The translations under genes and the position numbers were made by a program. A model generated the notes under the pieces. That model saw only the letters and a list, made by a program, of their open reading frames with translations. It was not told the DNA's origin and did not search any database. 64,000 bases of DNA from Candidatus Sulfidibacterium hydrothermale (GTDB taxonomy: Bacteria; Bacteroidota; Bacteroidia; Bacteroidales; F082), in assembly GCF_020149915.1 (NCBI RefSeq), contig NZ_CP083760.1:2294001-2358000 (forward strand). The letters run 5' to 3'. Below, one piece after another: positions 25,859 through 35,438 of this stretch. How positions within the stretch are numbered: position 1 is the first letter of the stretch; every line of letters starts with the position of its first letter.

Positions 25859-28800
25859 TTATTTATACAACCAAACGCGAAGCATGGAGATCAGTTTGTC
25901 TTTTTCAACCGGTTTCGAAAGATATTCATTAGCCCCAGCGGCAATACATTTTTCACGATCACCTTTCATTGCCTTGGCTGTTAAGGCAATAATGGGCAAT
26001 TTTTCAAACTTCTTCTCTTTCCGGATACGCTCCATGGCTTCATAGCCATTCATTTCCGGCATCATAATATCCATCAGGATAAGGTCTATTTCGTCGGCAT
26101 GCTGATGCAGTTTTTCAATGGCTTCTTTTCCGTTTTTCCCGACAATGACTTTCATATCATAACTTTCCAGCACACTGGAAAGGGCAAACACATTTCGCAT
26201 ATCATCATCCACCAGCAGGATGGTTTTTCCTTTCAGAATATTTTCATTTCTCATTTTCTCGCTCATCTTCTTTTTCACACCGGTAAACTCACTTTCCACC
26301 TGGTGCAGGAAAAGTGTTGTTTCATCCAACAAGCGTTCAAAAGAATGAGCCCCTTTTAAGATAATGCTATTGCTGTATTTTTTCAGTTTTTCGTCTTCTT
26401 CGCGCGAAAGCTCACCCGAAGTATAAATAATCACCGGAACCTGCGACGCTTTTTCATCCCCCTGAATTTTCTCAAGCACATCAAAGCCGCTCATATCACG
26501 AAGTCCCAGATCAAGAATCATACAATCGAACGACTGTTCCTTGAGCAATTTAACGGCTTCTTCTCCCGATCCCGTCGACGTAATTTCTACCGTATCATCT
26601 TTGAGCAACTTTTCAATGCTTTTTCGGGTAATTTCTTCATCTTCCACCACAAGCAATTTCTTCAACGGTTTCTCATTGATTTGCTCAATTTTTTCGAAAA
26701 CGGCATCCACCTGTTCCTTGGTTACCGGTTTCGACAGGAACCCAATCGCGCCTTTTTTCATGATATCAATATCAAAATCAGACGCTGAAATCACATGCAC
26801 CGGGATCGAACGCGTTTTCACGTTCGCTTTCAGATGATCAATCACCTCTTCACCGTCAATTCCGGGCAATCCCAAATCAAGGATAATGGCATCCGGTTGA
26901 TAATAATCGGCATGATAAAGTCCGATTTCACCATCCAGGGCCACAATAGCTTTATAACCGTGTTCGTGAGCCAGGTCTCGCAACACTTTGGCAAAATTCA
27001 CATCATCCTCGATGATCAAAATTTTCTTGTCTCCTTCTTTCAGGTTTTCGCGATCATCTTCCACCTCAGGAATATCTGCCGGAGCAGTAGGAACATGGGA
27101 AAATGAAGATTCTTCTGTATCAGCCTTTTTGTCTTTTTCTGCTGCAGACTTTTTATCCGACGAGGCCGGTTTGTCCTTTTTATCCTTTGCCGTTTCCGGT
27201 GAAGGTGCCTGCCAGGGCAGATACAAGGTAAAAGTAGTCCCTTTTCCTTCAGTACTTTCAAGTCCCACAGCACCACCCAACAACCGGGAAAAACTCTTAG
27301 AAATACTCAGTCCTAATCCTGTTCCACCGTATTTCCGGCTGGTTGTACCATCGGCCTGTTTAAACGCTTCAAAAATCACGTTCTGTTTTTCTTTGGGAAT
27401 TCCAATTCCGGTATCAATGACCGAAAGGGCCAGGGCATCATCAGCCTGCACACCCAGCTTTTTCAATTTTTCCGCATCGGTACAACGAGACAGTTTAAAG
27501 GTAATGCTCCCTTTTTCTGTAAACTTAATGGCATTGGAAATCAAATTTTTGATCACCTGCTCCACCCGTTGCGAATCTGTTTCAATATATTCCGGCAGTC
27601 CTTTTTCCTTGTCAATCTTCAGTTTCAGCCCTTTTTCTTCAATCACGGGTTTGAAGCTGGTTTCCACAAAAGTAATCAGATCATCCAGGTACATCCGTTC
27701 AACATTAATCTCTACCTTCCCTGACTCTACTTTGGAAAGATCCAAAATATCATTGATCAGGTTCAACAAATCGGTACCGGATGAATTGATGGTCCGGGCA
27801 AACTCTTTTTCTTTCTCACTCAGGTTATTATTCTTATTCTCTCCGAGCAGTTGAGAAAGCACAATGATGCTGTTAAGCGGCGTACGCAATTCATGCGACA
27901 TGTTAGCCAAAAACTCCGATTTATAGCGGCTGGCTGTTTCGAGATCTTTGGCTTTCTTTTCAATTTCCTTACGGGCTTCTTCCAGTTCTTTATTTTTCCG
28001 CTTAATGGCATCGCGCTGGATTTCAAGTGCTTTTGTCCGTTCTTCCAGCTCTTCGTTGGTTACTTTCAGTTCTTCCTGCTGGGTTTGCAGGTTTTCTTCC
28101 GAACGTTTCAGGGCTTCGGTTTGTTCTTGCAGCTCTTCATTAGCCTGTCGCAATTCTTCCTGTTGTACTTCCAGAATCTTAGCCTGCTCCTGGGTTTGTT
28201 CCAACAATTTGCGCACTTTCAGGTGAGAATGAAGCGTAATTACAGCCAAAGCCAGATCTTGTACAGCCAAATCAAGGAAGCTGAGCTGTAATTTAGTAAA
28301 TGCATTCACCGAACCTATTTCCATTACGCCTACTACCTGATCTTCAAACGAGAAAGGCACTACAGCCAATGTGCGGGGCGAACGTTCTCCCAACCCCATA
28401 TCGATCAGTGGCGTATCGCCATCTTTTTCCGTAACGATCAGTCGTTTCTTATCATTAAACACCTGTCCCACAAGGCCTTCTCCCGGATGATACACTTTTC
28501 TCAGATTTTTATCATCCGGAGAAACGGCATAAGTCGCCGACAGTTTCAGCGCTTTTTCCTCTTCATCGTAAAGATAAATAAGTCCTACCTGCGCTTCGAG
28601 ATAAGTAGCAAAAAAGCGGATAATCCCTTCACTGAGTTCCTGTAGATTTTCTTTTCCTTTCAGCACGGCATCCAGCTGATTCAATCCGGTTTTCAGCCAA
28701 TCTTCGTTGCGGAATTTTTCGGCATTTTTCCGCAGTGTTTCCGTCATTTTATACAATGCTTTGCCAAGCGCATCATTTTCACTGCGGGGTTTAATCAACG

Positions 28801-30259
28801 TATTGTAATCGCCATTGGCGATACGGTCGGCCTGTTCCACTACTTTCCGGAAACTCACCACCATCTTATTGATAGACTGAGCCAGCACATCATCTTTGCT
28901 CCGAACTTCCACCTGGCGACTAAAATCGCCTTTGGCGACCAGTTGGGCAATATCCGAATAGGTTTTCAGCGCCGTTACCAATTGATTAAAGGTGTCTTTC
29001 ATTTCACCGATTTCATTTTTCGGTGCTTTGATATCTTTCTGTTCCAGTTTTCCGGTAGAAATCTCTTTTCCCCACGACGAGAGCAATTTAATCGGGTTCA
29101 CAAACCAGCGGGTCACCAAAATCGAAATAAGAACAACCACCAAAATGGTAATGATAAAGCTGATTTTAGCAATGTTAGACAAACGGCGGGCAAAAGCAAA
29201 AGCTTCTTTATGAGAAATTTGTTCGATAAGAGCCCAGTGCACGCCGTATTTTTCCAACTGGTTCAGGTTCCGGTAAATTCCCAAAACCCAGTCGCCTTTT
29301 CCGTCAGCATCGTATGTGGTTACGCGTTCCTGGTCCAGCTCGTTGGCTTTCAGATAAGCTTTATCATCACGATGGGTCAGAAAATCCTTCCATTCCAGCG
29401 TTTTTTTGTTGACAATCCGTTTCCGCAAAATTTCCGATTCATCGCCAAAACGGGTAGCCGACCGCAAATACAAATCCGAGCCTATCAAAAACGCTTCTCC
29501 GGTTTTTCCGTAACCGGCTTCCTGCTGTATCATATTGTTAATGGCCTGCATTGTAATTTGCAGGGCAAAAACACCAATCACTTTCCCCTTTTGATCGGTT
29601 ACTGCCTGAACAAAAAAACCGGAAATGATCCCCATACTCGGAGCATAACGTTCCAGATCAGAAAAAAGCATTTTATGTTCGCTCAAGCATTTTTTTACTG
29701 TGCGCGAAAAACGGGTATCCCGTTTCTTGCCTTTAAAAATATTGGTTCCCAGATCGCTTTCTTCGCGTGTACTAAAAAGGACATCTCCCTTTTTATCAAC
29801 AAACAAAAAATCATAAAAGTTTTGCAATTTCAATGATGGCTTGATCTCAGGAAACAGCGGTTTGGTAATCTCTTTCCACGCTGCACTCTTCACAAAAGCT
29901 TCAGGAGTCATTTTACTTTCCTGGAAAGCGGTAACCAGTTTTTCAAACTGCCGTTTTTTTTGAACCGAACTGATATTGATTTCCAAAAAATCGCTGGCTT
30001 CGTTAAAGTAAGTGTAAATATATTTCAACCGTAACTGGGAAGAGGCATTCAACGATTTTTCCGCCACAATGGTCAGTCCCTGATAAGCCGTCAGGAAATT
30101 AATAAAACTCACGGCCGCCAGCGGGATAAACGAAATGGCCAAAAACCAAATAAAAAGAGACTTCCCTACGCCGATATTTCGCCAGGTTCGTAACGAATAT
30201 TTAAAACGTTCCCACTTGGTGGCTTCGTTATAATCGATATAATCTTTTTTTTCTGCCAT
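25859..30259 (-). CDS. Giant hybrid sensor histidine kinase (sensor, tandem HAMP, GAF, HisKA, HATPase, three receivers)
   Basis: 1466 residues. A short cytosolic start and TM1 (about 33-55) are followed by a large periplasmic Cache-like sensor (about 56-365, with FYDFLFVDKKGDVLFST and GEAFLIGSDLYLRSATRFG), TM2 (about 366-388), and HAMP-like segments (about 390-535: ISTGKLEQKDIKAPKNEIG, VAKGDFSRQVEVRSKDD, IANGDYNTLIKPRSEND). A GAF domain (about 540-675) and a long Gln/Glu-rich coiled coil (about 680-775) precede HisKA with the phospho-accepting His in NMSHELRTPLNS (near 788), HATPase_c (NLISNAIKF, DTGIGIP, GGTGLGLSIS) and three receivers (LDLGLPGID, LDLGLRDMSG, DIMMPEMNG). A charged linker (about 1010-1060) separates kinase and receivers. 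It is co-transcribed with cheR/cheB-like genes, which may modify its chemoreceptor-like HAMP/coiled-coil part. Confidence 0.93.
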   Translation of the reverse strand: MAEKKDYIDYNEATKWERFKYSLRTWRNIGVGKSLFIWFLAISFIPLAAVSFINFLTAYQGLTIVAEKSLNASSQLRLKYIYTYFNEASDFLEINISSVQKKRQFEKLVTAFQESKMTPEAFVKSAAWKEITKPLFPEIKPSLKLQNFYDFLFVDKKGDVLFSTREESDLGTNIFKGKKRDTRFSRTVKKCLSEHKMLFSDLERYAPSMGIISGFFVQAVTDQKGKVIGVFALQITMQAINNMIQQEAGYGKTGEAFLIGSDLYLRSATRFGDESEILRKRIVNKKTLEWKDFLTHRDDKAYLKANELDQERVTTYDADGKGDWVLGIYRNLNQLEKYGVHWALIEQISHKEAFAFARRLSNIAKISFIITILVVVLISILVTRWFVNPIKLLSSWGKEISTGKLEQKDIKAPKNEIGEMKDTFNQLVTALKTYSDIAQLVAKGDFSRQVEVRSKDDVLAQSINKMVVSFRKVVEQADRIANGDYNTLIKPRSENDALGKALYKMTETLRKNAEKFRNEDWLKTGLNQLDAVLKGKENLQELSEGIIRFFATYLEAQVGLIYLYDEEEKALKLSATYAVSPDDKNLRKVYHPGEGLVGQVFNDKKRLIVTEKDGDTPLIDMGLGERSPRTLAVVPFSFEDQVVGVMEIGSVNAFTKLQLSFLDLAVQDLALAVITLHSHLKVRKLLEQTQEQAKILEVQQEELRQANEELQEQTEALKRSEENLQTQQEELKVTNEELEERTKALEIQRDAIKRKNKELEEARKEIEKKAKDLETASRYKSEFLANMSHELRTPLNSIIVLSQLLGENKNNNLSEKEKEFARTINSSGTDLLNLINDILDLSKVESGKVEINVERMYLDDLITFVETSFKPVIEEKGLKLKIDKEKGLPEYIETDSQRVEQVIKNLISNAIKFTEKGSITFKLSRCTDAEKLKKLGVQADDALALSVIDTGIGIPKEKQNVIFEAFKQADGTTSRKYGGTGLGLSISKSFSRLLGGAVGLESTEGKGTTFTLYLPWQAPSPETAKDKKDKPASSDKKSAAEKDKKADTEESSFSHVPTAPADIPEVEDDRENLKEGDKKILIIEDDVNFAKVLRDLAHEHGYKAIVALDGEIGLYHADYYQPDAIILDLGLPGIDGEEVIDHLKANVKTRSIPVHVISASDFDIDIMKKGAIGFLSKPVTKEQVDAVFEKIEQINEKPLKKLLVVEDEEITRKSIEKLLKDDTVEITSTGSGEEAVKLLKEQSFDCMILDLGLRDMSGFDVLEKIQGDEKASQVPVIIYTSGELSREEDEKLKKYSNSIILKGAHSFERLLDETTLFLHQVESEFTGVKKKMSEKMRNENILKGKTILLVDDDMRNVFALSSVLESYDMKVIVGKNGKEAIEKLHQHADEIDLILMDIMMPEMNGYEAMERIRKEKKFEKLPIIALTAKAMKGDREKCIAAGANEYLSKPVEKDKLISMLRVWLYK

Positions 30260-30285
30260 AATAAAAAATGCAAAAGGGTAAAAAT

Positions 30286-32319
30286 CTAATGCTGGGTATA
30301 TTTTTCCACAATACTGTACAACTCTCCGGGGTTCACAGGTTTAGAAAGGTAGGAATCCATTCCGGCAGCAATACATTTTTCTTTATCGCCTTTCATGGCA
30401 TGGGCTGTCATGGCCACAATAGGAATATGTCGTTTGGTTTGTGCTTCCGCTTCTCTGATTTTCTGGGTCGCTTCATAACCATCCATCACAGGCATTTGTA
30501 CATCCATTAAGATTAAGGAAAAACGTTTGGGATGCTGGGTTATCATTTCTACAGCCTGCTTTCCGTTTTCCACCACTTCTACATGCCATCCTTTCCTTTC
30601 AAGGAACTGGCGAATCACTTTCCGGTTAATCAGCTGGTCTTCGGCTACAAGAATCTCAATACCGTCACCAAAAGGAAGGGTAATCTGTTTTCCTTCCGGA
30701 CTTTTCTCTTCCGGTTTACCTTTTCCGGATGTACTACGATCATGCGGGGTAATTCCTTCAAGAAGATCTCTTATATCACGCTGTAATACCGGTTTATTGA
30801 TAAAGCTGTATTTTCCCATTTGTTTTAACCGGTCAATTTCCGGGCTGGCAATTTCTTTATACAGGAAAACGATACGCATATCCGGAAATTCTGTGTGAAG
30901 TTCAGCCGTTTGTTTTTCCACATCGGATTCTCCGGCATTAAAGTCCACAAAGAAAACATCGAAAGGATCTTTTTTCAGGACTTCACGGGCATTGGCCATA
31001 CTTTCAGCCTGAACCATTTCAATATTCCAGAAAAGCAAGATTTTCCGTAAGGTATCGGCAATTTCAGGATAAGGAGTCATTATGAGCACCCGGTTGTGTT
31101 TCAACGGAGGTTTCGGAGAAAGTTTTTCCGGCTCACAATCCTGATCACCGGTAATCAGGTTAATGGTGAAATAAAATTTACTGCCTACTCCCACTTCGCT
31201 TTCCAGTTCTATTTTTCCGCCCATCAGCTCCACCAGTTTACGGGCAATGTTCAGGCCCAAACCGGTACCGCCATATTTCCGGGTAGTTGAAACATCGGCC
31301 TGCGTATATTTCTCAAACAACAGGTCTTGTTTTTCCTTGGGAATTCCTGATCCGGTATCTTCCACACAAAAGCGCAACCGAATCTGTTCTTCAATCAAAT
31401 CAATCATTCCGATACTCAGTTCCACATGGCCTTTCTCGGTAAATTTCACCGCATTATTCAATAAGTTGGTTAAAACCTGACGAATCCGCAGTTGGTCGCC
31501 GATTAAAACATCCGGAATATCCGGATCCATATCCACCACCAGGTTCAGATCTTTATTCTGAGCAAAAACGCTGATGATTTTAAATACTTTATCCAGCATT
31601 TCACGAATACTGAATTCAGCTTCCTCCAGTTCAAGCTTTCCGGCTTCGATTTTGGAGATATCCAGAATATCATTAATGATTTCAAGCAAATTTTGACCGG
31701 ATGTTTTAATATCGAGAAAACGCTCGGCCTGTAACGGACTCAAATCCTTATCCATCAAACCCAACTCAGCAATACCTATAATTCCGTTAAGCGGGGTTCT
31801 GATTTCATGACTCATGGAAGCCAGAAAAGAACTTTTAGCCTGCGTAGCTTCTTCTGCGGCTATTTTAGCATCGTGCAACTCTTCCACCGTTTTTTGCAAC
31901 TTGGCCGTGGTTTCTTCCAATGAGGTTTTATATTTGAAGAGATCAATAAACGCTGAAATTTTACTCTTCAGGATTTCCATATCCAGCGGTTTGTACAAAT
32001 AATCCACGGCACCCGTTTCATACCCTCTGAAAATATGTTTTCGCTGCTTGCTGATAGCCGTTACAAAGATGATGGGAATATGCTTTGTACGTTCGCTGCT
32101 CCGCATGATCTCAGCTGTTTCAAACCCGTCCATGCCGGGCATTTGCACATCCATGAGTACCAAAGCCACTTCATATTCCAAAAGCAGACCCAACGCTTCA
32201 TTACCCGAATGGGCTTTAATAATGTTGAGTTCAGGACTTTCAAGAATACTTTCAAGTGTAAGCAAATTTTCAGGACGGTCATCAACAATCAGAATATTGT
32301 ACTTCTTTTCCTTTTCCAT
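30286..32319 (-). CDS. Hybrid histidine kinase with N-terminal receiver
   Basis: 677 residues from the ATG at 32319 (a TTG nine codons earlier is less likely). There is no signal or membrane segment, so it is cytosolic. Order: receiver (about 5-122, [13 protein letters not shown]), short coiled coil, HisKA with [12 protein letters not shown] (near 166), HATPase_c ([26 protein letters not shown]), a degenerate receiver (about 408-515, starting [13 protein letters not shown], with the usual acidic pocket and phosphorylation motif eroded to FVDFNAGE), and a canonical receiver (about 556-675, [15 protein letters not shown]). It is the first gene of the four-gene signalling operon, 27 bp before the giant kinase, and may act as an input integrator. 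Ligand and output are unknown. Confidence 0.92.
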   Translation of the reverse strand: MEKEKKYNILIVDDRPENLLTLESILESPELNIIKAHSGNEALGLLLEYEVALVLMDVQMPGMDGFETAEIMRSSERTKHIPIIFVTAISKQRKHIFRGYETGAVDYLYKPLDMEILKSKISAFIDLFKYKTSLEETTAKLQKTVEELHDAKIAAEEATQAKSSFLASMSHEIRTPLNGIIGIAELGLMDKDLSPLQAERFLDIKTSGQNLLEIINDILDISKIEAGKLELEEAEFSIREMLDKVFKIISVFAQNKDLNLVVDMDPDIPDVLIGDQLRIRQVLTNLLNNAVKFTEKGHVELSIGMIDLIEEQIRLRFCVEDTGSGIPKEKQDLLFEKYTQADVSTTRKYGGTGLGLNIARKLVELMGGKIELESEVGVGSKFYFTINLITGDQDCEPEKLSPKPPLKHNRVLIMTPYPEIADTLRKILLFWNIEMVQAESMANAREVLKKDPFDVFFVDFNAGESDVEKQTAELHTEFPDMRIVFLYKEIASPEIDRLKQMGKYSFINKPVLQRDIRDLLEGITPHDRSTSGKGKPEEKSPEGKQITLPFGDGIEILVAEDQLINRKVIRQFLERKGWHVEVVENGKQAVEMITQHPKRFSLILMDVQMPVMDGYEATQKIREAEAQTKRHIPIVAMTAHAMKGDKEKCIAAGMDSYLSKPVNPGELYSIVEKYTQH

Positions 32320-32550
32320 TGCATTAAGAGTTAAGTATGCCAACAAGACCTTTCCGGTACTAAATCAAAACCTGCTTTCTATTTAAGTCCTTTTAATTTA
32401 AGACCGGTATTCACCCATTTTAATATAAAATTACGTTTTTGACGCATTTTTAAACCCAACAGGTGTAATAAGCAAAAATAATAAAATTCATATATTGACA
32501 GAAGACCAGGAAGGACAAACTTCTCGACGTTTTTTCCACGATAAAGAAAA

Positions 32551-35373
32551 TTATTTTCGGTTACAAAGCCCTTTGTAATCGCAATATTCACACACTTTTG
32601 GGTTTTCTGTTTGACAAAACGGAATGGTTTCATCCAATATTTCTCCAATCAATTCACTCAACAAATTTTCTGTTTGCTCCATCATTTCTTTTTGTGAAGC
32701 ATCTTCCGGAAAAGAAACCGGTAAAAAGGCCCCATCAGCTCTTCTCAGACTAATAATCCCAGGTTGTACTTTTTTATCACTCCCATCCTGTTTCAAAAAA
32801 AGCCAGGAATAAACCAAAACCTGAAAAGCTTTGGAATAATCAGTGTTCTCAAGCAAAACGTCCCACGATGCAGGTTTCAAATACCGCGGTTCGGTTTTTC
32901 CGGTTTTATAATCAATAATCCGGTAAACGGCTTCGCCGGTTTTCCGGTCAACACGGTCCATAACCCCTTTTAATTTTACCGTTTTATCTTTTACAGAAAG
33001 CCGGGCAAAAACCTTTTGTTCCAGTCCTTCCAAAACTCTGGGCTCTTTTTCCAGGGCTTTCACATCGTTTTTTATAAACCGTTCAAGATACCTTTTGGCC
33101 ACATGATAAATCAACAAATCCCGGCCGTTACTCAGGTCACGCGGGCCATAAATTTCAAGAAACTTTTCCTGCAATAGTTTATCCGGATCTTTTAAGAAAT
33201 ACCGGAGCAGTTCGTCCGGCCGGACAGGTTGTCCCAAAAACGGACGATACAGCGTTTCCAACACGCTGTGCAACACGCTGCCGAAGACATCAGACTGTAT
33301 GGAAACCTGCGGCTCGTCCGGAAGCCGGATTTGCGCTACATGCCGATAATAAAACTGTAATGGACAACGGATATAAACATTCAGTGCAGAAGGAGACAGC
33401 CCATTGGCCATCAACATATCCATACGCTCACGCACCAAAGCTGTTTTTTGTATTTCGGTTTCTGCATGCAGGGTCACATCCGGCAAAGGCACATAAACCA
33501 TTTTTTTCTGCAACCTGAAACGGGGATTTTTTTCTGCAATCTCATTTTCAAGCTGAAGCAGGAAACGGCTCATCTCGCCACCTCCCAGCACATCCGGTTC
33601 AGAATTATACACAAAAACCGCCTGCCGGGCATGCTGTAAAAGCCGGAAAAAATAATAGGACATCACGGATGCTTCCGAATTTTGCAGCGGCAAGCGATGT
33701 GCCCGGCGCAAATCGTACGGAATAAACGATTCGTGAAATCCGTTTTTGGGCAAGATTCCTTCATTGGCTCCCAAAACAATAATCCGGTCAAAATCCAGGT
33801 TACGGGTTTCCAGTATTCCCATTACCTGGATTCCTTTCAGGGGTTCACCTTTCAGGCTTACTTCACGCCGGCGGAGCAGTTGCAGGAATATCTTCTGTAA
33901 CCCTTCAAAATCAGGAATATGACTTTGTCCCTGAAAAAGATTCTCAACCAGCTTCACCACCTGCATGACCAGGATCAGCTGATTTTGCAAAAGCCGGTTT
34001 TCCGGAGCAGAAAATACAGGAAGTTGTTTCAACGCCTGCAAAAATATTTTTAAACGGGATGGAAAAACGGAAGGATCTTTTCCTACGGAAAAAAGGTTTC
34101 CCAAAAAGGTTTTCAGCCTCTCATCATCTGCTGCAGCAAGCACCGATGAAACCGGGGCATAAACCGATTGAACCGGGTAAAAATCAGCAAGTTGTTTACC
34201 CGTCAGCATCTGCACCAGCGGGTTTTGCATCAAAATTTCCAGATCTTCTGACAAAACCCGGATCTCCTGACTTTGTCCGTTTTTTTGTACCTGAAAAAGT
34301 TTCAGCCAACGATACACCAAATCATAAAACGGGCTGTATTCCAATGAGTAACCCATGGTCACATTGTAATGCACCGGCTGGTTATAAACCGACGAAGGAA
34401 CTGAATCAAGCAAGGGAATCAGCAGATGTTCATCTGCCAGAATGATGGCTGTTTTTTCATCCGGAGTACCTTCTTCAAGCCATTCACTCAAAATCTGTCC
34501 GGCCAGTTTCACTTGCCGGGTTTGTCCGGGTACCCCATAAATTTTCACCTCTTTTTCGGTAGTAAGCAACCGGTTATCCACCCATAAAGGATTGGATATT
34601 TTAAGATACCGGACCATTTCACGCAGAAAACGTCCGGCTTCATGATAAGTTTTTTTCTCCGGCGAAAAATAAAAGTGATCGGCATGAATAAAATAATGCA
34701 GTTCTGCTTTTTCCGACAAGGCTGCCGTAACCCGTTTCTCCGCTTCCGTCAGCGCATTAAAGCCCACAAAAACAAACCGTTTCCATTGAAAAAACAGCTC
34801 TTTTTCGTCCTTTACCTTTTCGGCTGCCAGCCGGTAAGCCATGGCTTTATAAGCGGCATTTTTTTTGAGCAGCCGCATCTGCAACGTTTCGTAATAGGCA
34901 TACAAAGAATGGAAAAAAGAGAGATAATCTTTTTGCATCTCGGTAAGCGGACGTTCACCGAGATTCCACTCTTCCAACACTTTGGCTTCCGAAAGTTCGT
35001 GAAATAACCGGTAAGCATCGGCAAGCGAATAGTCAATATCACTGAAATCATTCAGCATGAGCGGAGCCCACGAAAAAAACTCATCCAGTGTACGCACCTG
35101 CTCTTTTTCCTGTTCAAGATGAATCTGATACAACTCAAAATAAGCGAGAAGAGGATCGACCACAGAAACACCGGAAAGCTGTACCATCAAATCGTCAATG
35201 GTCATCATTTGCGGAAGCCAGAAATCTTTTTCCGCAGCACGCAAAATGGCCTGTTTTAAAAACAGTTGTGAACGCTTATTCGGAAAAACCACCAGTGTCT
35301 CCGCCCCCTCGGACGGTTTCAATTGCAACAGAAATCCGGCTACTCTTTCGAGGAAGACAGGCGTATCATTCAT
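32551..35373 (-). CDS. AddB-like exonuclease with PD-(D/E)XK nuclease domain
   Basis: 940 residues. The N-terminal two thirds resemble an inactivated helicase module as in AddB (VFPNKRSQLFLKQ in place of a full Walker A; VLGANEGILPKNGFHESFIP is typical of the family). The C-terminal nuclease has the entry motif LSPSALNVYIRCPLQFYY (about 660-677) and the catalytic YRIIDYKTGKT (about 820-830). The Fe-S staple cysteines are the Cys of YIRCPLQ and the cluster VCEYCDYKGLC near the C-terminus. AddAB processes double-strand breaks for recombination. The helicase partner addA, usually next to addB, is not adjacent; the upstream gene is an acyl-CoA synthetase. The ATG at 35373 gives the normal start. 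Confidence 0.85.
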   Translation of the reverse strand: MNDTPVFLERVAGFLLQLKPSEGAETLVVFPNKRSQLFLKQAILRAAEKDFWLPQMMTIDDLMVQLSGVSVVDPLLAYFELYQIHLEQEKEQVRTLDEFFSWAPLMLNDFSDIDYSLADAYRLFHELSEAKVLEEWNLGERPLTEMQKDYLSFFHSLYAYYETLQMRLLKKNAAYKAMAYRLAAEKVKDEKELFFQWKRFVFVGFNALTEAEKRVTAALSEKAELHYFIHADHFYFSPEKKTYHEAGRFLREMVRYLKISNPLWVDNRLLTTEKEVKIYGVPGQTRQVKLAGQILSEWLEEGTPDEKTAIILADEHLLIPLLDSVPSSVYNQPVHYNVTMGYSLEYSPFYDLVYRWLKLFQVQKNGQSQEIRVLSEDLEILMQNPLVQMLTGKQLADFYPVQSVYAPVSSVLAAADDERLKTFLGNLFSVGKDPSVFPSRLKIFLQALKQLPVFSAPENRLLQNQLILVMQVVKLVENLFQGQSHIPDFEGLQKIFLQLLRRREVSLKGEPLKGIQVMGILETRNLDFDRIIVLGANEGILPKNGFHESFIPYDLRRAHRLPLQNSEASVMSYYFFRLLQHARQAVFVYNSEPDVLGGGEMSRFLLQLENEIAEKNPRFRLQKKMVYVPLPDVTLHAETEIQKTALVRERMDMLMANGLSPSALNVYIRCPLQFYYRHVAQIRLPDEPQVSIQSDVFGSVLHSVLETLYRPFLGQPVRPDELLRYFLKDPDKLLQEKFLEIYGPRDLSNGRDLLIYHVAKRYLERFIKNDVKALEKEPRVLEGLEQKVFARLSVKDKTVKLKGVMDRVDRKTGEAVYRIIDYKTGKTEPRYLKPASWDVLLENTDYSKAFQVLVYSWLFLKQDGSDKKVQPGIISLRRADGAFLPVSFPEDASQKEMMEQTENLLSELIGEILDETIPFCQTENPKVCEYCDYKGLCNRK

Positions 35374-35438
35374 AAATACAAAATAATTGTTTGCTGTTCA
35401 ACACAACAACAAAAACCAACAAAAGTTTAGGTAAAAAA

